A stretch of 64,000 bases of DNA from Nostocales cyanobacterium LEGE 12452. Lineage in GTDB: Bacteria; Cyanobacteriota; Cyanobacteriia; Cyanobacteriales; Nostocaceae. The stretch spans positions 1 through 64,000 of the forward strand of contig JADEXV010000006.1 in the NCBI GenBank assembly GCA_015206945.1, in the 5' to 3' direction. The notes under the pieces are model-generated. The model was not told the origin of the DNA. It saw nothing but the letters and a program-made list of their open reading frames with translations, and did not search any database. Positions 26,132-34,790 of this stretch are shown here, piece after piece (the first letter of the stretch is position 1; the number at the start of each line of letters is the position of its first letter). The position numbers were made by a program, and so were the translations under genes.

Positions 26132-27304
26132 TCATTTGTTTGCCAGAATTTTCTCGTAGGCTTGGATTGTTTGCTTTGCGATCGCATCCCAGCTAAAATT
26201 TTCCAATGCATATTTTTGGGCGTTTAATCCGCGTCGTTGGCGTTCTGCGGGATTTTGCAAAGCTTCTTGCAGTAACTCCACCAGTGCTTGCACATCTGTT
26301 GCACCCACCCAACCCGACTCGCTATCACGTATCTGTTGACAAATATGTACTTGATCAGAAATAACTACAGGTACACCTGCAACCATCGCTTCAGCTACAG
26401 CAATCCCAAAATTTTCGTAGTAGGAAGGCAAGACAAATAAATCAGCAGCTTGCAGTAAACTAACTTTTAGTTCACCAGTGACAAAGCCTGTAATTGTAGT
26501 GTGCGATCGCAGTGGTGAATTTTGAATTTGGGATATTATCTTTTGTTCGTAATCTGGATCTTGAGGATTTGTCCCAGCTAAGACAAAATGAAACTTATAA
26601 CCAGCTGCTAATAGCTTCTCTAGCGCCGGAATCAACAAATTCAACCCCTTTTTCGGGTCAATTCGTGACATAAACAGCACCAAAGGTACGTCTTTTGGTA
26701 TTTCTAACTGACTACATACATTTTTAATAGAAGATTGACGGGGAATCACGCCCAAGGGAATCACCAAATCTGGTGTAGATACTCCAAATCGTTCTGATAT
26801 TTTAGCTTCTTGGTCGCTGGTAAAATGAATTGCTGCGGCACTAGCTAAATTTTGACGTTCTATAATTGCGACATAAAGCTGTTTTAATTGCTTTTTCTTC
26901 TGTAAATCAGCCGGATCGAGAGTACCCAAAGGACGGAAAATATAAGGTAGCTTTTGCTGACGACATACAAGAGCAGCAGCACTAATTATTGGCGAGAATA
27001 GAGCGTGAATGTGTGCTATGTCAAACTCGTGAGCATGACGTTTTAACCAGTTTAATAAATCTAGGGAAAATTTGTAGCGACGAAACGGCGCGCAACGAAA
27101 GTAAATTATTTCATAGCCATCTTGTTTAATTGGGCGATTTAAAGGGACATCCAGAGGTGTTTGACCATTATCACCATTACTATCAGTTGTGAGAATTGTA
27201 ACTTCTACTCCCTCTTTTACTAACGCTGGAGCTAATCCAAGTACCATTTGACTCGGCCCACCGTAAATTAGAGAAATTGAGGGGACAATTTGTAATATTT
27301 TCAT
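26132..27304 (-). CDS. hpsP: Family 4 glycosyltransferase, HpsP-like
   Basis: A GT-B enzyme of about 390 residues that starts MKILQIVPSISLIYGGPSQM; ATGs at 27316 and 27334 are possible alternatives. Motifs are GGPSQM, FMSRIDPKKGLNLLIPAL, and PSYYENFGIAVAEAMVAGVPVV, the EX7E retaining GT4 signature. It ends a minus-strand set of four genes whose types and order (ligase-like membrane protein, GT2, GT4, GT4) match hpsL-N-O-P for hormogonium polysaccharide. The symbol rests on that context. Confidence 0.75.
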   Translation of the reverse strand: MKILQIVPSISLIYGGPSQMVLGLAPALVKEGVEVTILTTDSNGDNGQTPLDVPLNRPIKQDGYEIIYFRCAPFRRYKFSLDLLNWLKRHAHEFDIAHIHALFSPIISAAALVCRQQKLPYIFRPLGTLDPADLQKKKQLKQLYVAIIERQNLASAAAIHFTSDQEAKISERFGVSTPDLVIPLGVIPRQSSIKNVCSQLEIPKDVPLVLFMSRIDPKKGLNLLIPALEKLLAAGYKFHFVLAGTNPQDPDYEQKIISQIQNSPLRSHTTITGFVTGELKVSLLQAADLFVLPSYYENFGIAVAEAMVAGVPVVISDQVHICQQIRDSESGWVGATDVQALVELLQEALQNPAERQRRGLNAQKYALENFSWDAIAKQTIQAYEKILANK

Positions 27305-27334
27305 TTTTTTTGTCATTTGCCCTTTGTTATTCAC

Positions 27335-28510
27335 CTAATGACTAATGACTAACTCTTTATAAAACTCTAACTGCTGTTTAGCCAAAGCTTTATTTGTATA
27401 TTGAATCATTGCTTTTTGATAACCCATTTCACCGAGAGTATGAGCAAAATCTGGTTTATCCATTAATTGAACTAAGCAATTAGCAAGAGCTTGAACATCA
27501 CCTTCAGGAAAAACTAAGCCAGCATCACCAATTACATAAGGAATTTCCCCAGAATCAGAACCAATCACAGGAACTTGACAAGCCATTGCTTCAATTAGCA
27601 CATGACCAAATTGCTCTTTCCAGCCAGCAGAAGTTAAGGTTTTAAACTTGTAAGTTGTTTCGGAAGGTAATACTAAAGTACTCATTAAATTGATATAGCT
27701 TGCAACTTCATCATGGGGAACACTTTCTATTAAAATTAACCGTTCTTTAATATTGTTTTCTGCCGCAATTTTCATTAATTCATTTTGCAACTCTCCCCGT
27801 CCCAATAACAGTAATTTCCAAGGTTTATTTTTCAAAGTTGCTAAAGCTTGCAAAAGCGTTAACAAACCCTTCTCTTGGACAAAACGCCCTACAAAACCTA
27901 CTACAAAATCATCTTTTTCAATGCCCAACTTAGCTGCTAATTCTGGTTGAGCTTTAGGAGTAAATAAACTTTCATCTACACCTAGTTGTGGCATGACTTT
28001 AATTGCACCTGTATATCCCTGTTGCCGCAAAATTTCTGCTCCATCTTGATTGCCAGAAATAATGCCGTGGCTGTGGTTTAGGTTGTATTTTTCTAATAAA
28101 GAAATTGGCAGTTTCAGTTCATAAGGAAGATTCCACCAGGTAAAAAATACGTTTTTCGCCTTGAGTCCTAATAGCTGATTTAAGGCAATCATTTGAGTAT
28201 AAGCCAAAGCTCTAGAACCTTGTTCAACTTGGATGATTTGCGGGCGAAATTGTTTTAATAAAGATATTAAATCAGCGCCAAATGTAAGAAGTCCCTGATG
28301 ATTTTGACTAAAATTAGAAACTGGAACTATTTTAAATCTGCCTTCATCACGGTATTCAGTTTCAATAATTCTGTTTTGTACACCGCCTGGTTTCCAGCGC
28401 TTTGGGACTACAACTGTCACTTCAATGTCAGGTTCTAGTTGAGATAAAGCGCGTAATTTCTCACAGTTGAGGTCTACGATATAAGTGTGACTAGCAACTA
28501 AGATTCTCAT
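27335..28510 (-). CDS. hpsO: Family 4 glycosyltransferase, HpsO-like
   Basis: A 391-residue GT-B enzyme that starts MRILVASHTYIVDLNCEKLR. It has VGFVGRFVQEKGLLTLLQAL for donor binding and GHVLIEAMACQVPVIGSDSGEIPYV as the EX7E region. Its upstream gap holds TCATTAG-type heptamer repeats. It probably adds a sugar to the hormogonium polysaccharide repeat unit on the cytoplasmic face. Linkage and donor are unknown. Confidence 0.75.
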   Translation of the reverse strand: MRILVASHTYIVDLNCEKLRALSQLEPDIEVTVVVPKRWKPGGVQNRIIETEYRDEGRFKIVPVSNFSQNHQGLLTFGADLISLLKQFRPQIIQVEQGSRALAYTQMIALNQLLGLKAKNVFFTWWNLPYELKLPISLLEKYNLNHSHGIISGNQDGAEILRQQGYTGAIKVMPQLGVDESLFTPKAQPELAAKLGIEKDDFVVGFVGRFVQEKGLLTLLQALATLKNKPWKLLLLGRGELQNELMKIAAENNIKERLILIESVPHDEVASYINLMSTLVLPSETTYKFKTLTSAGWKEQFGHVLIEAMACQVPVIGSDSGEIPYVIGDAGLVFPEGDVQALANCLVQLMDKPDFAHTLGEMGYQKAMIQYTNKALAKQQLEFYKELVISH

Positions 28511-28524
28511 TTTTCATTTATTCT

Positions 28525-28562
28525 TTGTTATTCACTAATGACTAATGACAAATGACTAATAA
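28525..28562. repeat. ACTAATGACTAATGAC heptamer repeats
   Basis: Short tandem heptamers occupy the gap between the GT2 and GT4 genes. A similar block near 27312-27352 separates the two GT4 genes. They are the same class as at 4927 and 6036. Confidence 0.7.
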
Positions 28563-29543
28563 CTAAACTTGTTTATCCAATCGACTGTAAATTTGACCAT
28601 CGTTCCATAGTGATTGGATGACAGTACCCAAGGCTTTGAAAAAACCCAAAATGTAGAAAATACCGCGAGTGGCAATTTTGATAGGGGAACCACTTTTATG
28701 GCAAGGTGGTCGTCCGAGAACGTGACAGTCAAATAAACGACCATATAAACGCAAAGCTTGAGTCGCAGTCAGGTTTTTCAGCCCTAGCAGGAAATGGTTG
28801 TGGTAAAAGGTGAGTTGATATTTTAGCGATCGCATACTAATATCGTGACAACCCCCTGTCTCTTCGCCTAAATGCACCAAATGAGCCTCTGGGTCGTACC
28901 AAATCTTATACCCCGTCTGTCTCACCCGCAAACAAAAATCTGACTCTTCGCGCACTGCACTACCGCGAAACCTCTCATCAAACCTCAATCCATACTTAGT
29001 AAAAATTTCGCGGCGAAATGACATATTACAACCCCTCGCTGTCAGCACTTGTTGGGGCTTGGTGGTATGTACTAAATCAATATGATACCAAGCGATTCCT
29101 GGGTCCATAGCTTCGGGAGGCAGATATTCAATCTGTAAATCTCCTCCAGAATCACCTAATTTCATTCTGTCAAAGACCCGACCGGCTACAGCCCCCACCT
29201 CTGGATTTTGCACATAATTTTTCGCATGGGCTGCTAACAATCCAGGGGTTAACTGAACATCATCATCAATAAACAATATTATTTCACCAGATGACCGCCT
29301 GACAGCATAATTCCGCGCCCCTGGTAAACTTGCCCAATCTAAACGCAACCATTTAATTTTACCTGCCTCCGCCATCTCTTCTAGATAGGCTTGAATTTCT
29401 GGTTGATGTTTTGCGGTTTGGTCAACAACTAAAACTTCAAAATTTGGATAGTCCTGTTTTAAGACATCCACAATGCTATCGCGTAACGCTTCCTCTCGTC
29501 CGTAGGTCGGGATAACTACAGTAACTAATGGACAATTATTCAT
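28563..29543 (-). CDS. hpsN: Family 2 glycosyltransferase, HpsN-like
   Basis: A 326-residue GT-A enzyme: VTVVIPTYGREEALRDSI at the N-terminus, LVVDQTAKH, the metal-binding LFIDDDVQLTPG, and FRGSAVREESDFCLRVRQTG (catalytic ED-like pair). A C-terminal helix may touch the membrane. It precedes two GT4 genes on the same strand with 52 and 0 bases between them, consistent with one operon. Confidence 0.78.
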   Translation of the reverse strand: MNNCPLVTVVIPTYGREEALRDSIVDVLKQDYPNFEVLVVDQTAKHQPEIQAYLEEMAEAGKIKWLRLDWASLPGARNYAVRRSSGEIILFIDDDVQLTPGLLAAHAKNYVQNPEVGAVAGRVFDRMKLGDSGGDLQIEYLPPEAMDPGIAWYHIDLVHTTKPQQVLTARGCNMSFRREIFTKYGLRFDERFRGSAVREESDFCLRVRQTGYKIWYDPEAHLVHLGEETGGCHDISMRSLKYQLTFYHNHFLLGLKNLTATQALRLYGRLFDCHVLGRPPCHKSGSPIKIATRGIFYILGFFKALGTVIQSLWNDGQIYSRLDKQV

Positions 29544-29813
29544 AATTTTTATTAAGTAATTTTACTAATTCTATAATAGCCTTGTAAAAATTAATTTTCA
29601 TGAAATTCAGTAAGTGGCTATTGCCTTAATTTACATTCTGTCTTTTCACGGATTTTGGAAAACCTCACTTTCATTCTTCTCTCTGACTACGAAATTGCTT
29701 ACTCATCAATAAGTATCATCGAAAAATAAGTGTATGGCGAGAATTTCGAGGTAGGTTTTAAATACTGAGGTATTTTTGACCTCCAATCATATTTTTGGCG
29801 ATTTTTATTTCAT
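29544..29813. other. Intergenic between hpsL-like and hpsN-like genes
   Basis: The 270 bases hold no gene. A promoter for the three glycosyltransferase genes could lie here. I see no strong terminator. Confidence 0.35.
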
Positions 29814-31469
29814 TTAAATTGTTTTTAGACGTTTTTTCTTGGTTTTTTGCTCAGGGTTGGCATCTTCCTTATCTTGTTTCTCCAGTTCTGGCAACTTAAA
29901 AAGAACTCCCGCAAAAAACCAATAATAGGCCGCAACAGGATCGACATCCAGAGGATAGTAGTAAGTGTTGGTGCTAATAAACAATATAAACACCCACAAA
30001 GCTGCTCCGGAACTACGGAAATTACGGTTCTTTATAGAGCGATAGGTTTTAAAGCCCAGAATTGTTAAACTTGTTACCAAACCCAGAAACGCTAGTAATC
30101 CAAAAATTCCCACTTCATAAAGTACTTTGGGGTAATAAGTTTCCACAAGCTTAGTTTGACCCATCACACGAGCAGAGTTTGTTGCTCGTCCTAAGCCGCT
30201 TCCCAATGGCCCATCTACGTTTTTCCAATTTTCTTCAAATTGCTGGATGATAAAATCTTGAGGTGGTGAAGCGTTCCAACGACTGACAAAACTCTCGGTT
30301 CTCTCTTGTACGACAGCAGGGTTAGTCACCATCGCAATTCCCAGAATGAAGGCAAGTCCCACACCTATGGGGATAAATCGTTTCAGGTTGCCAAGTTGTC
30401 CGGTAAGTAATAGCAAAATTCCGAAGCAGATTGGTACTAAAGCTAAGGCGATTCTCTGTCCAGAGATGACAGCATTGATAAAGACTCCCACTATAGAACC
30501 TAAACCGATGATCCGCCATATTGGCGAGGGATCGGTGAAACCGGTGGCAAAGGTAAAAAAGGTGCTAGAAATTAAGAACCAAGCCCACTGCCAAGGAGCT
30601 ACAAATGTCCCTGGTAGGCGAATAATCCCTTCTTCGGGACTATACACTAGCGCTCCACCAAAATAACATCGGGCTTCGAGTGTTGCTCTAAATAAGGCAT
30701 CTCCTTCAAGGCCTCTAGTGCCTTGACATACACCGGTTAGTAGTAAAAAGTATTGAATAAATCCTAGCCCGCAGCAAATCAGTGTGAGGACAATCTGGAG
30801 GCGCAATAAAAATAGAAAATCCCGCTTATCGCGAATTAGATAGTAGGCGCAACCAATCAGGGGGACATAGCCTAAAAATACTTTTAGTCCCAGAATTCCC
30901 ATACCTAATGGTATTTCTTGGGGTGCTTTTTCTAATAGTCCTACACTCTGTGGGTTAAATTGCTGTCCACCATTGACAAACAACAGTGTTAGCAGACTGC
31001 AAGCGAAAACAATATAAAGTGGGATTTGAATGCCTTTGGGAATAATTATAGGTAGCCCCTGTTTACGGCAAGTCTGCCAAAGTCCAATTAACGCTGGAAC
31101 GTAAAAGGCATCTTTAGCTAATTGGAGTATGGGACTATTGCCCAAGTAGTAGGTGATAGTACCTCCCACAGGTATATAAATGATGAAAGCATATAGGGCT
31201 TGGCGCGGATATTTGTAGGAAAGGGACATGACTATTATCCCTAACACGCCAGGGACTGCTGCTTTAATTCCAGCTACAAAAAAAAGTAGAATGCCAACAA
31301 AGACACCGCCAAAAATGGCGGTGGTGAGTAAGCTAGTGAGTTCTTTACGTACTTGGGCAGATTTACGCTTTTGGGCTAACTGTTCTTTGAGGCTAAGGGT
31401 AGAAGTTTCCTTTTTAGCCTGCTTTTTCGATTTTTTCGATTTCTGAGATTTTGATTTGAATTTTGGCAT
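29814..31469 (-). CDS. hpsL: O-antigen ligase-like membrane protein, HpsL-like
   Basis: I start at ATG 31469 (MPKFKSKSQKSKKSKKQAKK), since the next 13 upstream residues look untypical. The strongly basic N-terminus is followed by about ten or more transmembrane helices and a periplasmic loop around residues 380-430 carrying GLGRATNSARVMGQ, as in Wzy/WaaL-type proteins. It would polymerise or transfer polysaccharide at the outer face of the membrane. Gene order suggests HpsL of the hormogonium polysaccharide system. Confidence 0.75.
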   Translation of the reverse strand: MPKFKSKSQKSKKSKKQAKKETSTLSLKEQLAQKRKSAQVRKELTSLLTTAIFGGVFVGILLFFVAGIKAAVPGVLGIIVMSLSYKYPRQALYAFIIYIPVGGTITYYLGNSPILQLAKDAFYVPALIGLWQTCRKQGLPIIIPKGIQIPLYIVFACSLLTLLFVNGGQQFNPQSVGLLEKAPQEIPLGMGILGLKVFLGYVPLIGCAYYLIRDKRDFLFLLRLQIVLTLICCGLGFIQYFLLLTGVCQGTRGLEGDALFRATLEARCYFGGALVYSPEEGIIRLPGTFVAPWQWAWFLISSTFFTFATGFTDPSPIWRIIGLGSIVGVFINAVISGQRIALALVPICFGILLLLTGQLGNLKRFIPIGVGLAFILGIAMVTNPAVVQERTESFVSRWNASPPQDFIIQQFEENWKNVDGPLGSGLGRATNSARVMGQTKLVETYYPKVLYEVGIFGLLAFLGLVTSLTILGFKTYRSIKNRNFRSSGAALWVFILFISTNTYYYPLDVDPVAAYYWFFAGVLFKLPELEKQDKEDANPEQKTKKKRLKTI

Positions 31470-31544
31470 AGTGGCACTGTAGCCTATCAGCCTCGCAAAA
31501 TACTCCATTATATAGGACTAATATTTGATTTAAAAATACACGTA

Positions 31545-31670
31545 GGGGGCCAGTGCGTTGCGGAGGTTATCGACGCTTGAGTACTTGCTCTAAGCGTTGG
31601 CACAGCCTCTGGTAGAGAAGTCATGCCGTTGGCGTACCCTTATAGGGAGCTACGCATGGCGTATTGCAGA
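31545..31670. repeat. Cluster of GC-rich interspersed repeats
   Basis: Segments such as GCCAGTGCGTTGCGGAGG, CTAAGCGTTGGCACAGCC and GCCGTTGGCGTACCC lie in the 311-base gap 31509-31819. They are partly palindromic and of the type seen at 15042 and 32750. No gene is visible in the gap. Confidence 0.55.
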
Positions 31671-31819
31671 CCATTGGTGTCAACTTAAGCTGAAACTCCT
31701 TTAAAACCTCGTTTCTAGCCTCTGGCCAAGCAAATCAACTCGTAGAAAGAGGAAACCCAAAGAGTGATCTTTGGAATCCCCCACTGCATTCAGTATTCCG
31801 AATCAATGGTGGGAGGATG

Positions 31820-32596
31820 TCAAAATTCTGATAGTTGATAAATCTGTTTGGATTGCTGTAGATTGTACAATCCAAATTCGTCTCTCAATGATTGATTTAA
31901 TAATTTACGATTAAAAATGTTAAATCTTAATCTTTTTGAATTTTCAAAAAGATTTTCTCCTGTTGCCAAAATATAAACAGCACCTGGAAATGGTAATGAT
32001 TTAATCGATTTTCCTTTGTTCTTTAAAATATCTCTAACTTTAGCGTGGTCTATATAATATCTATAGTATCCGTAGCCACGATTATATTCTGCGGTTTCTG
32101 GCAAATCATTCAAATCATATCGAATAATATTACAAGTACCGCACATTTTATAAAAATTGCTTCTCTTGATATAGATGTAATTATTGCCTTCTTGATATTT
32201 ATAACCTTTATTTATAAACCATCCATTAGAATCAGGATGTTGTTGAACAAATTTCGCTAGCTTTTGACTTACACAATCGTCAGCATCAACTGTCATAGTG
32301 TGAGTGGGATAAAATTGACGAGCATACATCAATCCTTTTAAGATTTTGCGCCCTTTGTCTGTGTCTCCTTTGGCTACAGGTGTAGGCTCGTTTGGAGGGG
32401 AAAAATCAACTGTAATGTATGTAATATGAGGATGAGTAAATTCTATTTTGGGCTTTTCGTGACAAACAACAATAACGTGAAAATTTGGTGAGGTTTGATT
32501 GCAAACTGATTTAATACATCTTTCAAATAATTGTGTAACACGCTCCCAGGAATTGGAAACTTGTGCACTTTTGAGGGGGATAACAAAAACAAGCAC
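31820..32596 (-). CDS. GT2-like glycosyltransferase, short
   Basis: The 258-residue product (GTG start, MLVFVIPLKSAQ) has a GT-A outline: a first strand FVIPLKS, a SVCNQT helix, and the metal-binding TVDADDCVS near residue 105. It is shorter than typical GT2 enzymes and lacks a transmembrane anchor. Proteins of this kind occur with exopolysaccharide genes; the hps cluster is directly upstream on the same strand. The substrate is unknown. Confidence 0.72.
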   Translation of the reverse strand: MLVFVIPLKSAQVSNSWERVTQLFERCIKSVCNQTSPNFHVIVVCHEKPKIEFTHPHITYITVDFSPPNEPTPVAKGDTDKGRKILKGLMYARQFYPTHTMTVDADDCVSQKLAKFVQQHPDSNGWFINKGYKYQEGNNYIYIKRSNFYKMCGTCNIIRYDLNDLPETAEYNRGYGYYRYYIDHAKVRDILKNKGKSIKSLPFPGAVYILATGENLFENSKRLRFNIFNRKLLNQSLRDEFGLYNLQQSKQIYQLSEF

Positions 32597-32931
32597 TGTA
32601 TTTTATGTATTTTATCAGAACAAACAGCTAGGAATCTCGAAGCAAATAATAACACGTTAAGACTGACGCTAAAACTAAATGTCAGTAGATCGAAAAATTT
32701 TGTAAGTTGACGAAAGAATCAGGGTTTCAGACGAGGTTTTTCTGTTGACGATCGCGATGTTTACGACGAGCTGCGCCTACGCTTGTACTGCACTCTTAAA
32801 CCATCAACAACGCTCGTTCCTTGAAAAGCAGACTCTAGGCAAATTGTGTTCTTAAACTCTAATCAACTGCTGGTAAAGATTCTGGAAAACTTTTCGGTCT
32901 ACTGACAGTAACAGAGGCCAATTACCCGATT
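32597..32931. other. Intergenic region with one interspersed repeat
   Basis: The 335 bases carry the repeat GATGTTTACGACGAGCTGCG near 32756-32784, similar to 15111. No reading frame is supported. Confidence 0.4.
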
Positions 32932-33723
32932 TTACCCAATTTGAGTTACTTGCTGATTCACACGAGGACGCCCAAAGCGTTCCCAAGCACTCCCTCCTCG
33001 CAAAAATAGCTCTAAAAAGCGCAATGGTTCCCCTGAATCGCCTCTTGACCAACCGGAACTACCAGGAGCAAAGGCTAAAGTTCCTTCAGAGACCTTGAAA
33101 CTGCCATCAGAATACACCGCATCACTAACCACATCTCCAATTCGGATGACGATCTTGCTTTGGGGCTCCAAGTTAACTGTATGGGCCCCAATAGTTGTTT
33201 TAATGTTGCCGTAGCCATCAATCCAGGCAATGCGATCTGACGGAACATCTGGAATTTGCTCACTCTTGAGGCTATCTCCCAGAATGCTAAAATCTTCATT
33301 CATAATCGCAGCCGCAGCCGGAGGAAATACATCTCGTGAGCGAAACTGCGAGCCACCACGGGAAACGTTGACCACTCGCAACTCCTTTGTATAGTCTTTG
33401 ATAAAGGAGAGGGTGTAGCCTGCATTTACACCCACTACTTTTACTCCATTGGATAGAAGGGCATAAGTTAGCCCTTCACCTTCATTATCTCGACGAGCTT
33501 CAGGATCGTCCTGACGAGGCGCACAGTTGTGATAAATTAGGCGATCGCTAGGGCCAGGGTTAAGTCCGAGTTGGGCAATCCAGAATCCCGTTGCTAAGGT
33601 ACTGAATGCTGGAACCGAAAGCAAATGAATTTGGGCATGGGGAAAAGTCATCAGCAGACGTTGTGTGACTTCAGTAAATGCCGGATCTCCTGTACCGTAG
33701 TCTGCAATGACGCAGATAAACAT
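32932..33723 (-). CDS. DUF62 SAM hydroxide adenosyltransferase-like protein
   Basis: Start ATG 33723 is preferred because GGAGG lies 7 bases upstream; the 12 residues before it are unrelated. The 263-residue protein matches the SAM hydrolase/chlorinase fold: N-terminal VIADYGTGDPAF, and the C-domain RIAWIDGYGNIKTTI. Those enzymes cleave S-adenosylmethionine to adenosine. The canonical DPGVG-like segment is replaced here by a divergent Asp/Arg-rich stretch, so activity is uncertain. Confidence 0.8.
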   Translation of the reverse strand: MFICVIADYGTGDPAFTEVTQRLLMTFPHAQIHLLSVPAFSTLATGFWIAQLGLNPGPSDRLIYHNCAPRQDDPEARRDNEGEGLTYALLSNGVKVVGVNAGYTLSFIKDYTKELRVVNVSRGGSQFRSRDVFPPAAAAIMNEDFSILGDSLKSEQIPDVPSDRIAWIDGYGNIKTTIGAHTVNLEPQSKIVIRIGDVVSDAVYSDGSFKVSEGTLAFAPGSSGWSRGDSGEPLRFLELFLRGGSAWERFGRPRVNQQVTQIG

Positions 33724-33876
33724 TCTGCTCCTCCTTTTGATGGGGTAATTTGCAATCAACCTAATTCATAATTAGTAATTATGAATTATTTCGTCATTAT
33801 CTGATTACAAGGTGAAATGAAAAAATGAGTGTTCATTTCACTCCTAATTAATAACGTTAAAGTCTTAGTCAATGCA

Positions 33877-34776
33877 ATGAAAACAATCACTTCACTTTTT
33901 AGCGAAGAACGCAACCAACTCCAGATAGATATTGATAACACAATTGGAATTGAGCAAATAGTTAAACTGGTTCAAAACCGACTCGATAATCTCGAAAGAA
34001 TTTACATTGAAAAGCTTAATTTGGCTCAGGTTCGTCTGGCTTCTTTTTTCCTGGAGACGCTGCGGCAGTCCATCGCCACTCTAGCTGCGGCTAACTATCT
34101 TCAAGTTGCTCCAACAGAACAAAGGCAAATTACTAATACAGGGACAAAGTTGTTTAGCAGCAGATTCATCCTGAAACTGCTAAAGGGACTAATTTATATA
34201 GGCATCTTAGGCTCGTTGTTCTCCTTGACTAAAACTACCGCAGGTGCTTGGATGGCTATCTTATTAACTTCTTTACTTATAGGACTAGAAATTGTACTTC
34301 AACTCGAATCAAACAAACAGCAAAATAATTCTATATCTGAAGGAGTATTGGAATTACCTCAACCTATTCTCCGGGTTGATAGCAAAGTATTTCTAGATCA
34401 TCTTGGTGATGCTCTCAACACTATCGACCTAGCAGTGGCTAGATTAGAAGAATCAAATAAACACGAAGGCGATTTAGCAATAGAAGAACTGCCAGAGTTA
34501 TTGAATTTTCTGCAAAGGCTAATGGGCGCATCCAAACTTGATAAACCCCAAATGGCTTATGAACTGGCGAAACTTCTGCCACAGATTTTAATGTCTCAGG
34601 GAATTAACGCTCAAATTTACCGATCGAATAGCGATCGCGAATATTTTGACTTTGAGCCAAGTATCGACCCCGACACTAAAGAACACGTGACTCTAACGCC
34701 GGCTTTGTTAAAAGGCGATCGCTTGATTAGACGCGGTAGGGTAATTGAACCAGCATATTCCTCTGCTAGAGAATAA
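33877..34776 (+). CDS. Unknown membrane protein paired with an actin-like ATPase
   Basis: Start ATG 33877 is chosen over GTG 33829. The 299-residue protein has an N-terminal helical region, two adjacent transmembrane helices (LLKGLIYIGILGSLFSL and GAWMAILLTSLLIGLEIVL) and a soluble C-terminal half with a small predicted alpha/beta domain. It ends 14 bases before an actin/Hsp70-like ATPase gene, so they probably form one operon. I recognise no family. Confidence 0.7.
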   Translation: MKTITSLFSEERNQLQIDIDNTIGIEQIVKLVQNRLDNLERIYIEKLNLAQVRLASFFLETLRQSIATLAAANYLQVAPTEQRQITNTGTKLFSSRFILKLLKGLIYIGILGSLFSLTKTTAGAWMAILLTSLLIGLEIVLQLESNKQQNNSISEGVLELPQPILRVDSKVFLDHLGDALNTIDLAVARLEESNKHEGDLAIEELPELLNFLQRLMGASKLDKPQMAYELAKLLPQILMSQGINAQIYRSNSDREYFDFEPSIDPDTKEHVTLTPALLKGDRLIRRGRVIEPAYSSARE

Positions 34777-34790
34777 TAGACAATAAGGGT

